A stretch of 64,000 bases of DNA from Chamaelirium japonicum (GCA_947650365.1 OX393549.1:14067297-14131296); one strand, 5' to 3'; shown: positions 11,570 through 25,376, counted from the stretch's first letter. Numbers and translations: made by a program. The notes: generated by a model not told the origin, from the sequence alone.

Positions 11570-14500
11570 GGAGAGAACGAGAGGAAGAGAGAGAGAGAGA
11601 ACGGGAGAGAAAGAGAACGAGAGGAAGGGAGAGAGAACAAGATGCAGAGAGAGAGAGAACGAGAGGCAGAGAAAGAGAAGGAGAAGAGATCGAGGGAGAA
11701 GATCGGAGCATCCCGACCCGCCCCTCACCGGAGCACCGGCGAGCACGCCGAGACCCCCAGGTCAGCCACCCTCCTCCTCCCATCCTCCTCCGCGACCCCC
11801 TTCCTCCTCCCTTGCCGCGGCCCACACGGGCGGACACCGCCGCCGCACCTAAGCCCCTCCCGACGATCGCCGGCGCACCACCACCGGTCGCCAACCCCTC
11901 GTGAAGCCCCCCTCCGGCCGAGCTTTCGGGCTCCGATGGCTGCTCCGGCCACCTCCCCCCGCGCCTCCTCTGTGGGGTTGGTGCGGGAGAGGCCGTCCAA
12001 GCGCTCGCCGGCGCTCCAGGCCGTCCCTCCCGCCGGCCGCCGTCGCGCAGGAACCCCCCCCCCCCCCCGGCTGGACATCGTGGAGAAGATGAACATGGGG
12101 GGGGGGGGTAAATCTGTAATTTCCTAGGCTAAGTAACCCCAGACCCGACCTGTTTAACCCTGAACCCGACCCGCATTGCACTGCATGCCCGACCCGACCC
12201 CGCAGACCTGACCCGACCAACTTAGTGAACCGGTCTGGTTCACCTGAGCTAGACCCATGAACCAGTCAATTTTGGTTCGACTGCCATTTCTCCGTTCGAA
12301 CTCGGAATTGGACGAAACTAGCGCCATTTCGACCGGCTCGGAAAATACTACCTGTTGGCCATAGTTTATCATAGTAATTATACTGTTTAATATCCTATTT
12401 TATCCTTGGACCCGATCTTATCGTGGTACCGTAGTTTGACCGCTGTTTCATCGTCCGAACTCGGATTCGGACGAAACCAGCGGCATCGTGCTCAGAACAT
12501 TGAGTCCTACCTTTTAAACCTAGAATATAACCCTAGAACCCCTTCTACCATAGTAACCCATCCATGCGACTGGTTTCACCAGTTCTATGTGGTTCAACCC
12601 GAAACCATCCGACCGAAGTCGGATTCCAGCAAAACTAGAACCATCGGAAAGGGTTCTTCGAGCCTGGTTCGATGAGTAGGTTTAGCTTCTAATTACTTGA
12701 TTGACCTAGTATTGTTTAGGTTCGAGTTCTTCAGTCGCACGGATTTGTGTGTTGTCGACTCAATATTGGTCCCCTATCGAGGGTGCCCGACTATCCTTGG
12801 TATAGAACCCTCATCGTAGATTCTTTTGTTTTAATCGATAGAGTTGTGATACGGAGCTGTGGTTATTATCAGACCTTGATCGTGGTGATCCAGCGGAGAC
12901 GGATCAGAGGCAACTAGCAGGAGTCATGTGTGATCGACAACCAGGTGACATCTACTACCCTTGCGTGGTCTTTAATAGTGAGAAATGAGAATGACTAAGG
13001 GTAGGTGTCCATGACACTGCATGCGGGCCCCGCCGGACATCGTCGCATGTGGTCAAGTGGACCCCGCTTTGCATGCGGAGTCGCGAGTCCGGCGATGCAT
13101 GCTTAAAATATTAATAAAATAATAATAATGATTGCTTTTGATTGTATGGACACCGTAATTAGGATTCCCTTAAATTAACCAATAAATTGAATAACTAATA
13201 ATTATCGGGGCCCACCCTTCTGAGATGAGTATGGCAACCCTAGCACACGGGTCACTGGGATGAGTGTCTTACTTTATTGATTTATTATGTCGCATGGGTT
13301 GCGAGAGCAGTACGGGACCAGGGGTAATTTGTTGGAAATTGTTAAGCATTAAATAGACTTTTTGTTGCTTCATTGTATATGTTGAAAGATGTTATATGCA
13401 AATCTACCTGGTTAGAGGGTAGGGACCCCGTGCGCGCAAGGGCCGTGAACCACCCTGCGCGTACAGCCGAAGTTAAGTAGGTTAGGGGTCACGGGCAAGG
13501 GTTGTGGTAAAGCCAATAGGAGGTGCCCTTGAGTAGGGATTGACCTAGCAACCCTGTCCCGGGGATTTGAAGTCCCCATAGTAAAGTAAGTTGGGTGGTA
13601 GAGCTCCACCGTGAAAGACGGGAAACCCCTTATGATCATCTGGGTGACTAGTATATGGTGTTGGTGGATGCACGGCGAGAGAGTTGGCCCTCTACATCGA
13701 AATAAAAGGCCCTATAGTAATGCCCGACCGGGGGCAGGATGAACAAAATATCCGGGGTTCACATTTTGATAGTGTGTATTTTATCTATATATGAATTTAA
13801 AATTGTATGACTGTTTACATGATGACCTTGTGACTTGAGATGAACGTCTTATTTAATTTGTTGTAGAACATTGAATGGACTTTATATTAGATAACTTAGT
13901 GACAGTAGGAATTGCATGTGAATATAGACTACTGATAGGTTTATGTATCATTCTGCAAACATTGATCCTACTAGAACTGATAGATCTTATCTTAATTTAT
14001 TAAGATTAGTTGTCTCATATTATTAAAGACTATTAGGATGTCACTAGCCATTAATTTGGCTAATCTCCCAATTTTCTATTGGGGGCTATTCTTTCCCACA
14101 AGTAGGCTCAGTTGCAGGTCCGGAGGCTCAGAAGTAGCAGTAGGAGTCCAAAGGCGGAGTTAGAGTTGCAGTGTTATTTTTCTGCTTAGTACGTTAATCT
14201 TGTAGTCTTTTCTCTTCAGACATTGTAATTGTATTGGAATAAGAGTTTTTATTAGTTAGTATTCTATGGTTGTAGTTGCAATGGTTCCAGCTGAATTCTT
14301 TTGGGTAGACCTCTCCTCAAGGCCCCAAGCCTAGGATAAATCATGATAAAAATATAAGTGCATATAAATGACTAAATTGATTAACCCTGTAGATAGGAAC
14401 CCTAGACTGGTCCACCTGAGTGTTAGGGAGTTGATGAGACTAATTGGCTTGCCGTAAGAGGCTTGAGCCTCGTGCTCCCTCAGATAGACTCCTGTCAGTA

Positions 14501-14782
14501 TGTAGTGGCACCGACAGGTCACACATACTGAGAGGATATGACTTTTGAAGGTTGAGCTTGATAATTTCTCTTTCTTTGCTTTTTAATAAAAAATATTTTT
14601 CGAGAAATCAAATTTAAAAGATTCCCCTCTTGTTTCTCCCTCCTCTTTGTTTTTCATATTAGCGAGCGTAGAAGAAGTCCTGTGAGAACCCAAATTGGTG
14701 TAAATAATTGACCAGACCCAAAATCCCATCCTTTCTCACCTCACACCCCAGGGATCGGTATTCGGATTTCTGGGGCGTGATA
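11484..14782 (+). mobile_element. 5' LTR (truncated) of a non-autonomous LTR retroelement
   Basis: Closely matches 18247-21517 over about 3.3 kb with a few percent difference by eye, and ends TGATA where the 3' LTR ends TGACA. A 12-nt PBS follows two bases later. The segment equivalent to 17445-18246 of the 3' LTR is absent; homology starts inside the shared (TA)n(GA)n tract, where the foldback and Helitron-like end now sit. It includes a GC-rich island at about 11700-12090 with poly-C and poly-G runs. Apparent ORFs in the island are not conserved as genes. Confidence 0.85.
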
Positions 14783-15469
14783 GCTGGTATCAGAGCTTAG
14801 GGATATGTTCCTAGGGGTTTTGTTAGGATGTGGTTCATGTCTTGTTGTTCTTTCTTCGGAAAGTTCAGACTCTAGTGGTGTTAGAATGTTTTCTAGAGAT
14901 TGTATAGATATTGAGTCAATAGAATTCTCGTAGTAGCTAGTGGCGGTATAGCGATTATTTCTAAGGATAAGGACCTAGGGTTAATCATACTTGGAGAACT
15001 GGTTTTGTTTGAGGAATTGATCTGTAACTAAGAACTATCCATGATTGAGTTTTTGATTGATCAAGACTCGTGAATTAATCTATATGTTGTATACATATGA
15101 TTGTATTAGAACTCTGAGGTGCTGTAATGTTTAGGTTTAGAGTTAGTCATCACAATTTGGGTGATAAATTTTTAAGAAGGAGCCACGTGGAACATCTTAA
15201 CCAAGGGTGGTATTTCTTGATCCCTAGACAGAAGTATAGTGTTTGAGTCTATATCAGAGTATAGGTTGGGAGTCTCCTAATATGGCTTCTTTTAGACTTT
15301 CTAGTGGTAAGGAGCTGACCAAGGACTAGAGATTCAACTCCAGTTAGTGATTTAGTTGATTGGTTTTGTGATGGATGTATTTGAATATATCTGGAAGGAT
15401 GTATATCCTTAATGATTTATCTAGCATGGTTGTGAGGTTGCTATTTTTGTTATTTTTTCATTGACCCTA

Positions 15470-15610
15470 AGTGCTAGAAACCTAGTCGGTGTTTTAAGAT
15501 TCCTTGATCTTTGTCGATCCTTAATACTAGAGACTTAGTCGGTATTTTAGGATTCCTTGATGCTTATTGACCATTGGTACTAGAGACCTAGTTGGTGTTT
15601 TTAGGATTAT
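15470..15610. repeat. Tandem repeat in LTR-element interior, about 65-70 bp
   Basis: The phrase CTAGAGAC(T/C)TAGT(C/T)GGT followed by TTTTAGGATT recurs two to three times with drifted spacers. Confidence 0.7.
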
Positions 15611-15844
15611 CCATTATCTCGATATAGGTGTAATAATTAAATTAGTTTTCTTGTTAGATCTCTATGGTGTATCGTGGGTTATAATTAGTTTGGTGTAGTG
15701 CTTATGTGTTTCTTTTTTTTTAGATCCTATGAGTAATAATGATGACTCGTGGGGATAGTGGTTTCAATGAGTACACCAAGAGATAGAAATCTTAGGTAGT
15801 GGATTACAGGATACCTTGATAGTGACTCTTCCGAAAGAGTACGC

Positions 15845-16105
15845 ACTGTTCCTATAGAAATTTGGCGGTGGTGATGACTGTCCGGTAGAGGACATACTAT
15901 GGCTATGCAATGTTCTTAATAAGAACTTTGGCAGCTACGCACTTTCTTATTGGAGAATTTGGCGACTACGTATTGTTTCTCGGGAACTTTGGTGGTGGTT
16001 TGTGACTGTCCGATAGAGAACATACTGAGGCTATGCACTGACTTTTCGGAGGCTTTGGCGGTTTGTTTCGCAGTTCTTATTAGAACTCGCGGGAAAGAAT
16101 ACACT
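15845..16105. repeat. Diverged tandem repeat around GACTGTCCG(G/A)TAGAG
   Basis: GTGACTGTCCGATAGAGAAC with CATACT..GGCTATGCA occurs twice about 140 bp apart. Shorter AACTTTGGCGG-type phrases are interspersed. No coding reading. Confidence 0.65.
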
Positions 16106-17444
16106 GGCCAGATGACAGTGACGTTAAGATGGAATTAAGATAATTGAGTACTAAAAAGATATTAGCGACGATGTCAAATGGATTGCCTACGTTTATAAAA
16201 TTTGGGAATATCTTATCAGTTGGAATATTAAGAATGATCATTATTTTGCCGATTCACCCCGCTTTGTATCTAATTATTATTTAATTTTAGTAACTTTTGT
16301 TTGCTTCAGTTTCTTTTGAGTGATTACTTTTAGTTCTCAGAATGTTGAGATTATGATAGTTTTCTCGATTGTCTTTTTTCTAAGTTGTCTCTAATTGTCT
16401 TGAGTCCTTTATTCTCATTTTTTTGTATGGTTGCGAGGTTTCCGTTTAACTATCTCGATGATTAGTTTAGGGTAAAATTTAGTACTTGGTATCGATCTGC
16501 TCAGTCGATATTAGTTGGCCATTAGTTTTCTAGTAGGTAGTTTCTTCAGCCAACTCATAATAGTTCTGGCTTAGAATCGATCCCCTCGTCTTGGAGTGAT
16601 CCAATGAGATGACTATCTATTGCTAGAGCGTGGCTATCTAGTATGGATCCATTTGAGAAATAGATTTTGCGGGCATTTGTTCTTTAGCCCCTTGAGCAGC
16701 ATTGGTAGTTCGATTAGTGTAAGTGTTAGTCTCATAGGAATCTTATAGGATTTTAGTTTAGTATTAGATACACGTTAGGCGTACTAGTTGAGACATCTCT
16801 TCTGTCAAATCATTCTGGAATGTATACTTAAGCATATGTGTATGGGCATATATGTGGAATATACATTCCTATGATTGTAATGTCGATACCGAAAGTATAA
16901 ATTTATATATGGGTGTATGGACGCTCATATACATGGATTTTACCTTTTCGTATCGGCACTGACAATAGAGTGCTTTCTAACTTTCTGAATCTATGAGCTT
17001 GATAGTTACCCTACCGAGGGGGACACCCCTCGGCGGTACTAATAAGGGGGATGCCCCTTATCTAGGCAGGGTAATTGATCAAAACTCCTGATTATGGTCT
17101 AGTCCGTAATGTTTAGAATAGAAAATGAAAACCAAAACTCGTATTCGCGATGCAAGAATTTGAAGGTTCATTTATATCCTAATAATATGAGACTCAATTC
17201 GTAAAATGTTTAGGTTGGTAGAGAGTAGAATTGTGAGTAGTAGAGGGTCAGGGTTTCTTTTAGTAAGATTTGGTGTAGTGACTTGACTTTCTTATTGGCA
17301 ATGTTAGTGAGGATGTTTGCGCTCGTTATAGTTAACTTTTCATTGCTATAATGTTCTTGCTTTGGTAGTAGAGATGAGTGGACTCGTATATATGGTTTTT
17401 GTAGTTGAATTTTCGGGACGAAAATTTCTTTAAGGTGTGTAGGT

Positions 17445-18253
17445 TGTAACACATGTGGTGTTAGATTTGAGAATAATAGAAATCCTCAATGGCTAGTTTC
17501 GTCTTTTTACATCCAGATTTTTTTTTTGGGCTTTTTCCTGATAAATGGATCGTAAACCTATGAGATGTTTTATGTTCACATTCTCCGTAACTTCGAGTAT
17601 GTCACGATGGTGCGTTCAGTGCAACGATTAGGTGTATGCGCAGTCAGTTTCGGCAGCCCGACAGATAAACCCTAGAAAAGCGATAGTTGGTCGATAGTTG
17701 GGTGATCGGATTGTAACGAAACATGATACGTTAGATGAGGATCTGAGAGAGCCTTCCAATGAGCCTAAGTTAAGGTTGATTCGACACCCGGGTGAATAGT
17801 TATTACTATTTTGAGTTTTGGAGTCTTTCCTTCTTTTTGGGAGATCCAGAAGTCAGAAAATTATGTACCAAGCACTCACGTGTTCGAGTTGACGAGACCT
17901 TTCCAACGAATCCTCTCGGGCTCTATTCCGACTTCCGGTTTGATAGTTACGACTTATTATTTTTTTCAGCCCGGTTGATGGATGAATCGCACCCGGATTC
18001 CAACCGAGCCCGGTTCAGGGCTCGGGACCGAGCCCGATCAGCCCTAGGACCTTTCTCCCAAACCTTTAGTTGGGTTTAGACCCTCTCGATCGGCCTCCCC
18101 AGGATTTAAAAATTCAAAATTCGGATGGAAGGATCGGGCCTGATTCAAGAGGATCGAGCCGAATCTTTCCTCCATAATAATCCCCTCCCCCTTATTCGGA
18201 AAACCTTAACCGACCCTATCCCCCCACCCCATCTCTTTACCGACCTAGAGATA

Positions 18254-18313
<60 letters not shown>

Positions 18314-21300
18314 ATGGGAGAGAACGAGATAAAGAGAGAACGAGAGGAAGAGAGAGAGAACGGGAGAGAAAGAGAACGAGAGGAAGGGAGAGAGAACAAG
18401 GTGCAGAGAGAGAGAGAGAACAAGAGGCAGAGAAAGAGAAGGAGAAGAGATCGAGGGAGAAGATCGGAGCATCCCGACCCGCCCCTCGCCGGAGCACCGG
18501 CGAGCACGCCGAGACCCCCAGGTCAGCCACCCTCCTCCTCCCATCCTCCTCCGCGACCCCCTTCCTCCTCCCTTGCCACGGCCCACACGGGCGGACACCG
18601 CCGCCGCACCTAAGCCCCTCCTGACGATCGCCGGCGCACCACCACCGGCTGCCAACCCCTCGTGAAGCTCCCCTCCGACCGAGCTTTCGGGCTCCGACGG
18701 CTGCTCCGGCCGCCTCCCCCCGTGCCTCCTCTGTGGGGGTGGTGCGGGAGAGGCCGGCCAAGCGCTCGCCGGCGCTCCAGGCCGCCCTTCCCGCCGGCCG
18801 CCGTCGCGCAGGAACCCCCCCCCCGGTTGGACATCGTGGAAAAGATGAACACGGGGGGGGGGGTAAATCTGTAATTTCCTAGGCTAAGTAACCCCAGACC
18901 TGACCTGTTTAACCCTGAACCCGACCCGCATTGCACTGCATACCCGACCCACTTAGTGAACCGGTCTGGTTCACCTGAACTAGACCCATGAACCAGTCAA
19001 TTTTGGTTCGACTGCCATTTCTCCGTCCGAACTCGGAATTAGACGAAACTAGCGCCATTTCGACCGGCTCGGAAAATACTACCTGTTGGCCATAGTTTAT
19101 CATAGTAATTATATTGTTTAATATCCTATTTTATCCTTAGACCCGATCTTATCGTGGTACGGTGGTTTGACCGCCGTTTCATCGTCCGAACTCGGATTCA
19201 GACAAAACCAGCGGCATCATGCTCAGAACATTGAGTCCTACCTTTTAAACCTAGAATATAACCCTAGAACCCCTTCTACCCTAGTGACCCATCCATGCGA
19301 CTGGTTTCACCAGTTCTGTGTGGTTCAACCCGAAACCATCCGACCGAAGTCGGATTCCAGCAAAACTGGAACCATCGAAAAGGGTTCTTCGAGCCTGGTT
19401 TGATGAGTAGGTTTAGCTTCTAATTACTTGATTGACCTAGTATTGTTTAGGTTCGAGTTCTTCAGTCGCACGAATTTGCATGTTGTCGACTCAATATTGG
19501 TCCCCTATCGAGGGTGCCCGACTATCCTTGGTATAGAACCCTCATCGTGGATTCTTTTATTTTAATCGATAGAGTTGTGTTACGGAGCTGTGGTTATTAT
19601 CAGACCTTGATCATGGTGATCCAGCGGAGACGGATCAGAGGCAACTAGCAGGAGTCATGTGTGATCGACAACTTGGTGACATTTACTAGCCTTGCGTGGT
19701 CCTTAATAGTAGGAAATGAGAATGACTAAGGGTAGGTGTCCATGACACTGCATGCGGGCCCCGCCGGGCATCGTCGCATGTGGTCATGTGGACCCCGCCT
19801 TACATGCGGAGTCGCGAGTCCGGCGATGCATGATTAAAATATTAATAAAATAATAATAATGATTGCTTTTGATTGTATGGACACCGTAATTAGGATTCCC
19901 TTAAATTAACCAATAAATTGAATAACTAATAATTATCGGGGCCCACCCTTCTGAGAGTAGTATGGCAACCCTAATACACGGGTCACTGGGATGAGTGTCT
20001 TACTTTATTGATTTATTATGTCGCATGGGTTGCGAGAGCAGTACGGGACCAGGGGTAATTTGTTGGAAATTGTTAAGCATTAAATAGATTTTTTGTTGCT
20101 TCATTGTATATGTTGAAAGATGTTATATGCAAATCTACCTAGTTAGAGGGTAGGGACCCCGTGCGCGCAAGGATCGTGAACCGCCCTGCGCGTACAGCCG
20201 AAGTTAAGTAGGTTAGGGGTCACGGGCAAGGGTTGTGGTAAAGCCAATAGGAGGTGCCCTCGAGTAGGGATTGACCAAGCAACCTTGTCCCGGGGAGTTG
20301 AAGTCCCTATAGTAAAGCAAGTTGGGCGGTAGAGCTCCACCGTGAAAGACGGGAAACCCCTTATGATCATCTAGGTGACTAGTGCATGGTGTTGGTGGAT
20401 GCACGGCGAGAGAGTTGGCCCTCTACATCGAAATAAAAGGCCCTATAGTAATGCCCGACCGGGGGCAGGATGAACAAAATATCCGGGGTTCACATTTTGA
20501 TAGTGTGTGTTTTATATATATATGAATTTAAAATTGTATGACTGTTTACATGATGACCTTGTGACTTTAGATGAACGTCTTATTTAATTTGTTGTAGAAC
20601 ATTGAATGGACTTTATATTAGATAACTTAGTGACAGTAGGAATTGCATGTGAATATAGACTACTGATAGGTTTATGTATCATTCTACAAACATTGATCCT
20701 ACTAGAACTGATAGATCTTATCTTAATTTATTAAGATTAGTTGTCTCATTTTATTAAAGACTATTAGGATGTCACTAGCCATTAATTTGGCTAATCTCTC
20801 AATTTCCTATTGGGGGCTATTCTTTCCCACGAGTAGGCTCAGTTGCAGGTCCGGAGGCTCAGGAGTAGCAGTAGGAGTCCAAAGGTGGAGTTAGAGTTGC
20901 AGTGTTACCTTTCTGCTTAGTATGTTAATCTTGTAGTCTTTTCTCTTCAGACATTGTAATTGTATTGGAATAAGAGTTTTTATTATTTAGTTAGTATTCT
21001 ATGATTGTAGTTGCAATGGTTCCAGCTGAATTCTTTTGGGTAGACCTCTCCTCAAGACCCCAAGCCTAGGATAGATCATGATGAAAATATAAGTGCATAT
21101 AAATGACTAAATTGACTAACCCTCTAGATAGGAACCCTAGACTGGTGCACCTGAGTGTTAGGGAGTGGATGAGACTAATTGGCTTGCCATAAGAGGCTTG
21201 AGCCTCGTGCTCCCTCAGATAGACTCCTGTCAGTATGTAGTGGCACCGACATGTCACACATACTGAGAGAATATGACTTTTGAAGGTTGAGCTTGATAAT

Positions 21301-21517
21301 TTCTCTTTCTTTGCTTTTTAATAAAAAATATTTTTCGAGAAATCAAATTTAAAAGATTCTCCTCTTGTTTCTCCCTCCTCTTTGTTTTTCATATTAGCGA
21401 GCGTAGAAGAAGTCATGTGAGAACCCAAATTGGTATAAATAATTGACCAGACCCAAAATCCCATCCTTTCTTACCTCACACCCCAGGGATCGGTATTCAG
21501 ATTTATGGGGCGTGACA
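17445..21517 (+). mobile_element. 3' LTR of the non-autonomous LTR element, about 4.07 kb
   Basis: Starts TGTAACACATG directly after the polypurine-like end of the interior and ends GGGGCGTGACA, giving TG...CA. The first 800 bp has no partner in the 5' LTR. It then contains (TA)n(GA)n at 18247-18312, a GC-rich island at about 18470-18840, and moderate-GC sequence to the end. The TSD cannot be checked because the 5' LTR start is missing; the bases following are ACTAA. Confidence 0.85.
18247..18312. repeat. (TA)n(GA)n compound microsatellite in the LTR
   Basis: About 44 bp of TA followed by GA repeats. Its counterpart in the 5' LTR (11482-11566) marks the truncation point. Confidence 0.9.
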
Positions 21518-21949
21518 ACTAATGAAGAAAATCGGGGAAGGAAAGAGGAGGGGTGGGGGCTAGGGCAAAAACTTGCTCAAGAAGCGAGGGGAAGACCCGT
21601 TCGTTAAGGAAAGGGAAAAATGCAGGTTATCTGGCTAATGCAATAGTGTCAGATAACATCTATCCTAACCGTATAATTATGAAAAACCTACAAAACATAA
21701 AAAAGAACTACTACAAAGCAAGAAGGTACTACTAGCTACAAGGACGAAAGAGTAAGTGACTACCTAAGCGTGACTCTAGCTAAAAGTGCAAGTGTAATAA
21801 GTGGAAAGGGAGATTGATGAGACAAAGTGTTAAGGATATATGGTCGGCATTACTATTAGGCGTTTATTTTGTTTCAGATAATCACCTCTATCTAGCCCAT
21901 GTAATCCTTCCTCAATGTGCTAACTTTATCCAAATGCCCAAGTGGTGTT
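21518..21949. other. Unassigned AG-rich spacer
   Basis: Lies between the 3' LTR and LINE-like sequence. No gene, repeat or structural signal recognised. Confidence 0.3.
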
Positions 21950-23400
21950 TTTTTTAAAGAGGTAAAAAAGAATAAATTAAATAATCAATAAGTGTAAAAG
22001 AGGGAAAAGATTCTTAAAATAGCAAGTCAAAACGGAAGCTACCGAAAATATCTAATCCCTAAGACACAACCAAAAGATAACAACACGGTCTAAACAATGA
22101 CCTAAATAACACAACCAAAAGTACACAAGAAGCAAAGCCATCTTCTAAGATACCACCACAACACAAGAGAGTGATAGTGGTACCTCTTGTAATCCATGAA
22201 GCACTAATTCTTCAAAAAATCCCAATAAGGTAGAAGAGGCACACGAAGGGCTTAGGCCCTCCAAAGGTAAATAGAAAACTGAGTACACCTCCAAAGTCAT
22301 CCTCTACAGCACCCCTCTCGCTCTAGTAATCTAGGAATCTTCAATCCTCTAAAGAGAAACCCAAACGAGTAAAGGATAAGGCAAAAGGACTTGGGTCCTC
22401 TAATACTTGATAAAACTGAGCATCATCTTCAGATGTATCCTCTATAACAACCCTCTAAGATATCCTCAAAAAATCAGGAGTTTTCAAAACAAAAGGAGCT
22501 CGCAATCCAACTCTAGAGAGAAGAGAAGCTCGGATCAAAGCACCACTATCAGCTAGACTAGGTAGGTTCAAAAGTGGATGACTAAGAGTTGACATTAGAA
22601 CTACCACAAGTCCAAGAGTCAATCATAAGCTAAAATTCTATAGTTGTATCCTTAACAGTTATGGATTGAAGGATCTCCACAACTTTGGCTGTAATTTTAG
22701 CAAATATCTCATCTAAAGTAGATTCCATTTCTTCAAATATTCTACTATTATGTTCTAGCCATATAAAGTAGATTGTCATAGTAAGCAAGGATTTCCCCCA
22801 TTAACTTTGAAGAGACAGTAGAAGGATAAATTTGCAAGCCTTCCTAATAGATAAACCAATATCCTCTTGGTTCCATCCCATCTTCTCACAACACTTCCCC
22901 TAAACCTCTTTAGCAAACATAAATTTAAAAAAGAGATGCTTAATATTCTCTTCCTCATGAAAGCACAAAAGTCATATATTTGCAAGAGAGATTTCTCTAT
23001 TCTGAAATCAACGTATTGTAAGAAGCATATTTCTCACAGCCCTCCAACCATAGAGGCTATGGTTAGGGGGGGAATAGAGGTTCCATAAAACTACAACCCA
23101 AGCCTTTTGGTCTCCCACAGATCTTACAACCTCCTAACTGATTTAAGTGTGAACAAATCAATGTTGGTCTTGGTTCAATCAATAAACTCTTCAGTCATCT
23201 TATTCTCAATTGGGGTCTCTGTAATAACATCAAAAAGATAAACCAAAGTCATATTGGCAAGGTTTGGAAAACTCCATTACCCTCTTACAATCCAGCATGG
23301 AATGACACTCCTTAGCCTAGCACCCAAGACTTGATGTTTGTAGACAAAGAAAGAATTAGATCATTTAAAGAGTCATTGCCATCAGGGAGATTCATCGAAT
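21950..23400 (-). pseudogene. LINE (L1-type) reverse-transcriptase C-terminal remnant with zf-RVT
   Basis: On the minus strand, 22985-22700 reads CFHEEENIKHLFFKFMFAKE, then after a stop KCCEKMGWNQEDIGLSIRKA and later YFIWLEHNSRIFEEM. This is the zinc-binding tail found after the reverse transcriptase of plant non-LTR retrotransposons. Frames are broken by several stops. The region up to about 23400 is of the same minus-strand character but too decayed to read. Outer limits are approximate. Confidence 0.55.
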
Positions 23401-24237
23401 CTTTTCCTCATCCTTAGCTTGAGTCTTTCCTAGATTGCCGAGCCGATTTGCAATTCCTCTTGTAATGTCCCTTCTTATCGCAAATTCAATACTTACCAAT
23501 CAGCTTGCCGTGTCAACCCTTGGAATTGCTTCTCGACTTTGATCAGCTAAAAGATCTGTCCACTTTCTTTGTTTTTCTTCCTTGATCAATGTTCAATACG
23601 CTTCCCGAAGATTCAACAAATGCAACTGAGGATTTCCTTAGAATCTCCTCGCTTAGAAGCACACTGACAACCTCTTCAATTTCCCTGTGCCCGAGGAATT
23701 ACTCACCATTATCACCAAACCTTCTAAACTATCCGATAGCTCCGAGAGAATCAACAATACCCTGGTTTCATCATTGAAGTTGATTTCCATTGACTTCAGT
23801 TGTGCGATAATAATATTGTACTCATTGAGATACTGTACAATGCTTATGCCTTCCACCATCTTTATATTGAATAATCTCTTCATGAGAAACACCTTGCTTG
23901 AGGTTGATGGTTTCTCATAGACCTTTGACAAAGATGCCATCAAGTCTTATGTCGTCTTCTCGTTCTTGATATTTAATGCAATTTGAGATGAGAGTAAGAG
24001 TCGAATCAACCGAGTGCCTTCTTATCAAGGACTTCCCACTCGTCATCGATCATACTTTTTGAATATTTTGTCTTCCCTCCGAGAGGATGATAGAGATCCT
24101 TCTAATACAAGTAATCCTCTATCTGCAACTTCCACATTCAAACTTTCATATCATTGAACGTATCGATCTTGAGCTTCCCCTCTTTTGCTATGGCTTCAAA
24201 CCAAAAAAAAACGAAACTTGGATGCTTTGATACTAGT
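23401..24237 (-). pseudogene. Ty1-copia gag (UBN2) remnant
   Basis: Minus-strand reading from 24215 gives KIDTFNDMKV, KLQIEDYLY, IDDEWEVLDKKALG, then an open stretch at 23943-23653 with SLSKVYEKPSTSSKVFLMKR, FNIKMVEGISIVQYLNEYN and DSLEGLVIMVSNSSGTGKLK. This is the copia gag polyprotein family that coats the element RNA. A zinc knuckle CDKKGHYKRNC lies at about 23445-23485. Stops and shifts interrupt it, and no protease, integrase or RT follows, so the element is cut short at about 23400, where LINE-like sequence begins. Confidence 0.75.
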
Positions 24238-25085
24238 TGTTGATGATCAAGCAGTATATTAGTACAGTTGAAACACCAAGATCACCAGTTATCATCGATA
24301 CATGACAGACTCAATAAACAGAATGACCCAACATCGAGATTGCCCCTAAAACTAGCATCCAAAATGGAGGAACTACTTGCACGAAATCCGAGAGCAAGCA
24401 CATATACAAGACAACCACAAGAAAAGCATAAAAATGAAAGACACATGGTTTACAAAGGTTCGACAAATTGCATACATTCTCTCTTAATCACACCGTTTTC
24501 ACTATCTTCAATATACAAGAGCAAACAACTCAATTACAAGGAAGGATCTCACCTCAGCCAAGCTTCCATAAGAATTCCCAATCGACAAGCATGGGTTTCT
24601 TCCTCTTTGATTTCGGAAGGAAACTCTACCCGATCTCCAGCCATCAAGCCTCTCTCAAGATAGTAAAAGATTAGGCTTAAGGTAAACAACTAGGTAGAGT
24701 TTTTATATAGGGACCCCCATAAAAGGAATAATAAGATCTGGGCGTTGCTAAAATCCCATCGACGTCGTGCGCACGATGACCTGATCATGGAAAGATCATT
24801 CCCAGATTTATCGTGCTAATGATCGCCCATAGATTCAGGTCGTGCATGCCAACACCTGGAGGTCCAGGTCGTGCGCGCGAAGCACTTATCGCGTGCACGC
24901 CTCCATGTTGTGTGCATGATCCAAGTAGTGTGCACGTTTGCTTGCAGCAATTGCCTTCTAATATGCTTTGAGAAGAATCTCACCCGAGTGCACCTTGTAT
25001 GTCCTCTGGTCTACTGGTTCCACATTTGGGCTTCTTTTGACTTCCTCGAACTTGGCCTTCATCTCTTTAACAGTCATGGGTGTCA
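24238..25085 (-). mobile_element. Putative LTR of the minus-strand copia element
   Basis: The boundary next to gag reads TGTTGATGATC on the plus strand, preceded by a degenerate primer-binding site (minus-strand ACTAGTATCAAAGC at about 24224-24237). A minus-strand TATATAAA sits at about 24698-24705. The outer end is uncertain; TGTCA at 25081-25085 would give a TG...CA element of about 848 bp. No second LTR is seen. Confidence 0.5.
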
Positions 25086-25376
25086 CTATTTGCACCCCCC
25101 AAGTTACTAGCACCCCCAATAACAAATAAAGAAATATCGGATGTGTCCCCGCAGCATCTCAGACATATTAATATGCATATCATGTTGGTCGCTCCTGACC
25201 GATATGATGTCGGTTGCTCCTGTCCAACATGATGTGGTCCATGTTGGCTGGGATCAACTGACTGGTACCACACCATGTTAGTCAGGAGCAACTAACAATC
25301 ATGTTAGTCGGGAGCGATCGACATGTCTGCAAGAATACGAAGGGAGGGGGAGGAGGAAGGAGAAGAAGGTACAGAT

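Larger units (their letters stand above)
14783..17444 (+). mobile_element. Internal domain of the LTR element, non-coding
   Basis: Begins with a primer-binding site TGGTATCAGAGC at 14785-14796, complementary to initiator tRNA-Met, and ends with GGGACGAAAATTTCTTTAAG and GTGTGTAGG just before TGTAAC, the usual end of plant Ty3-gypsy (Tekay/Del-like) elements. At only about 2.66 kb it has no readable gag, protease, RT or integrase. This fits a large-LTR non-autonomous derivative that would need enzymes in trans. Confidence 0.75.

Noticed and set aside
11725..12220. GC-rich ORFs on both strands in the LTR
   Set aside because: Multiple overlapping frames, differing between the two LTR copies by frame-breaking changes, with no recognisable domain.
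14785..14796. Possible tRNA-related gene from the TGGTATCAGAGC match
   Set aside because: It is only the primer-binding site next to an LTR; no cloverleaf is present.
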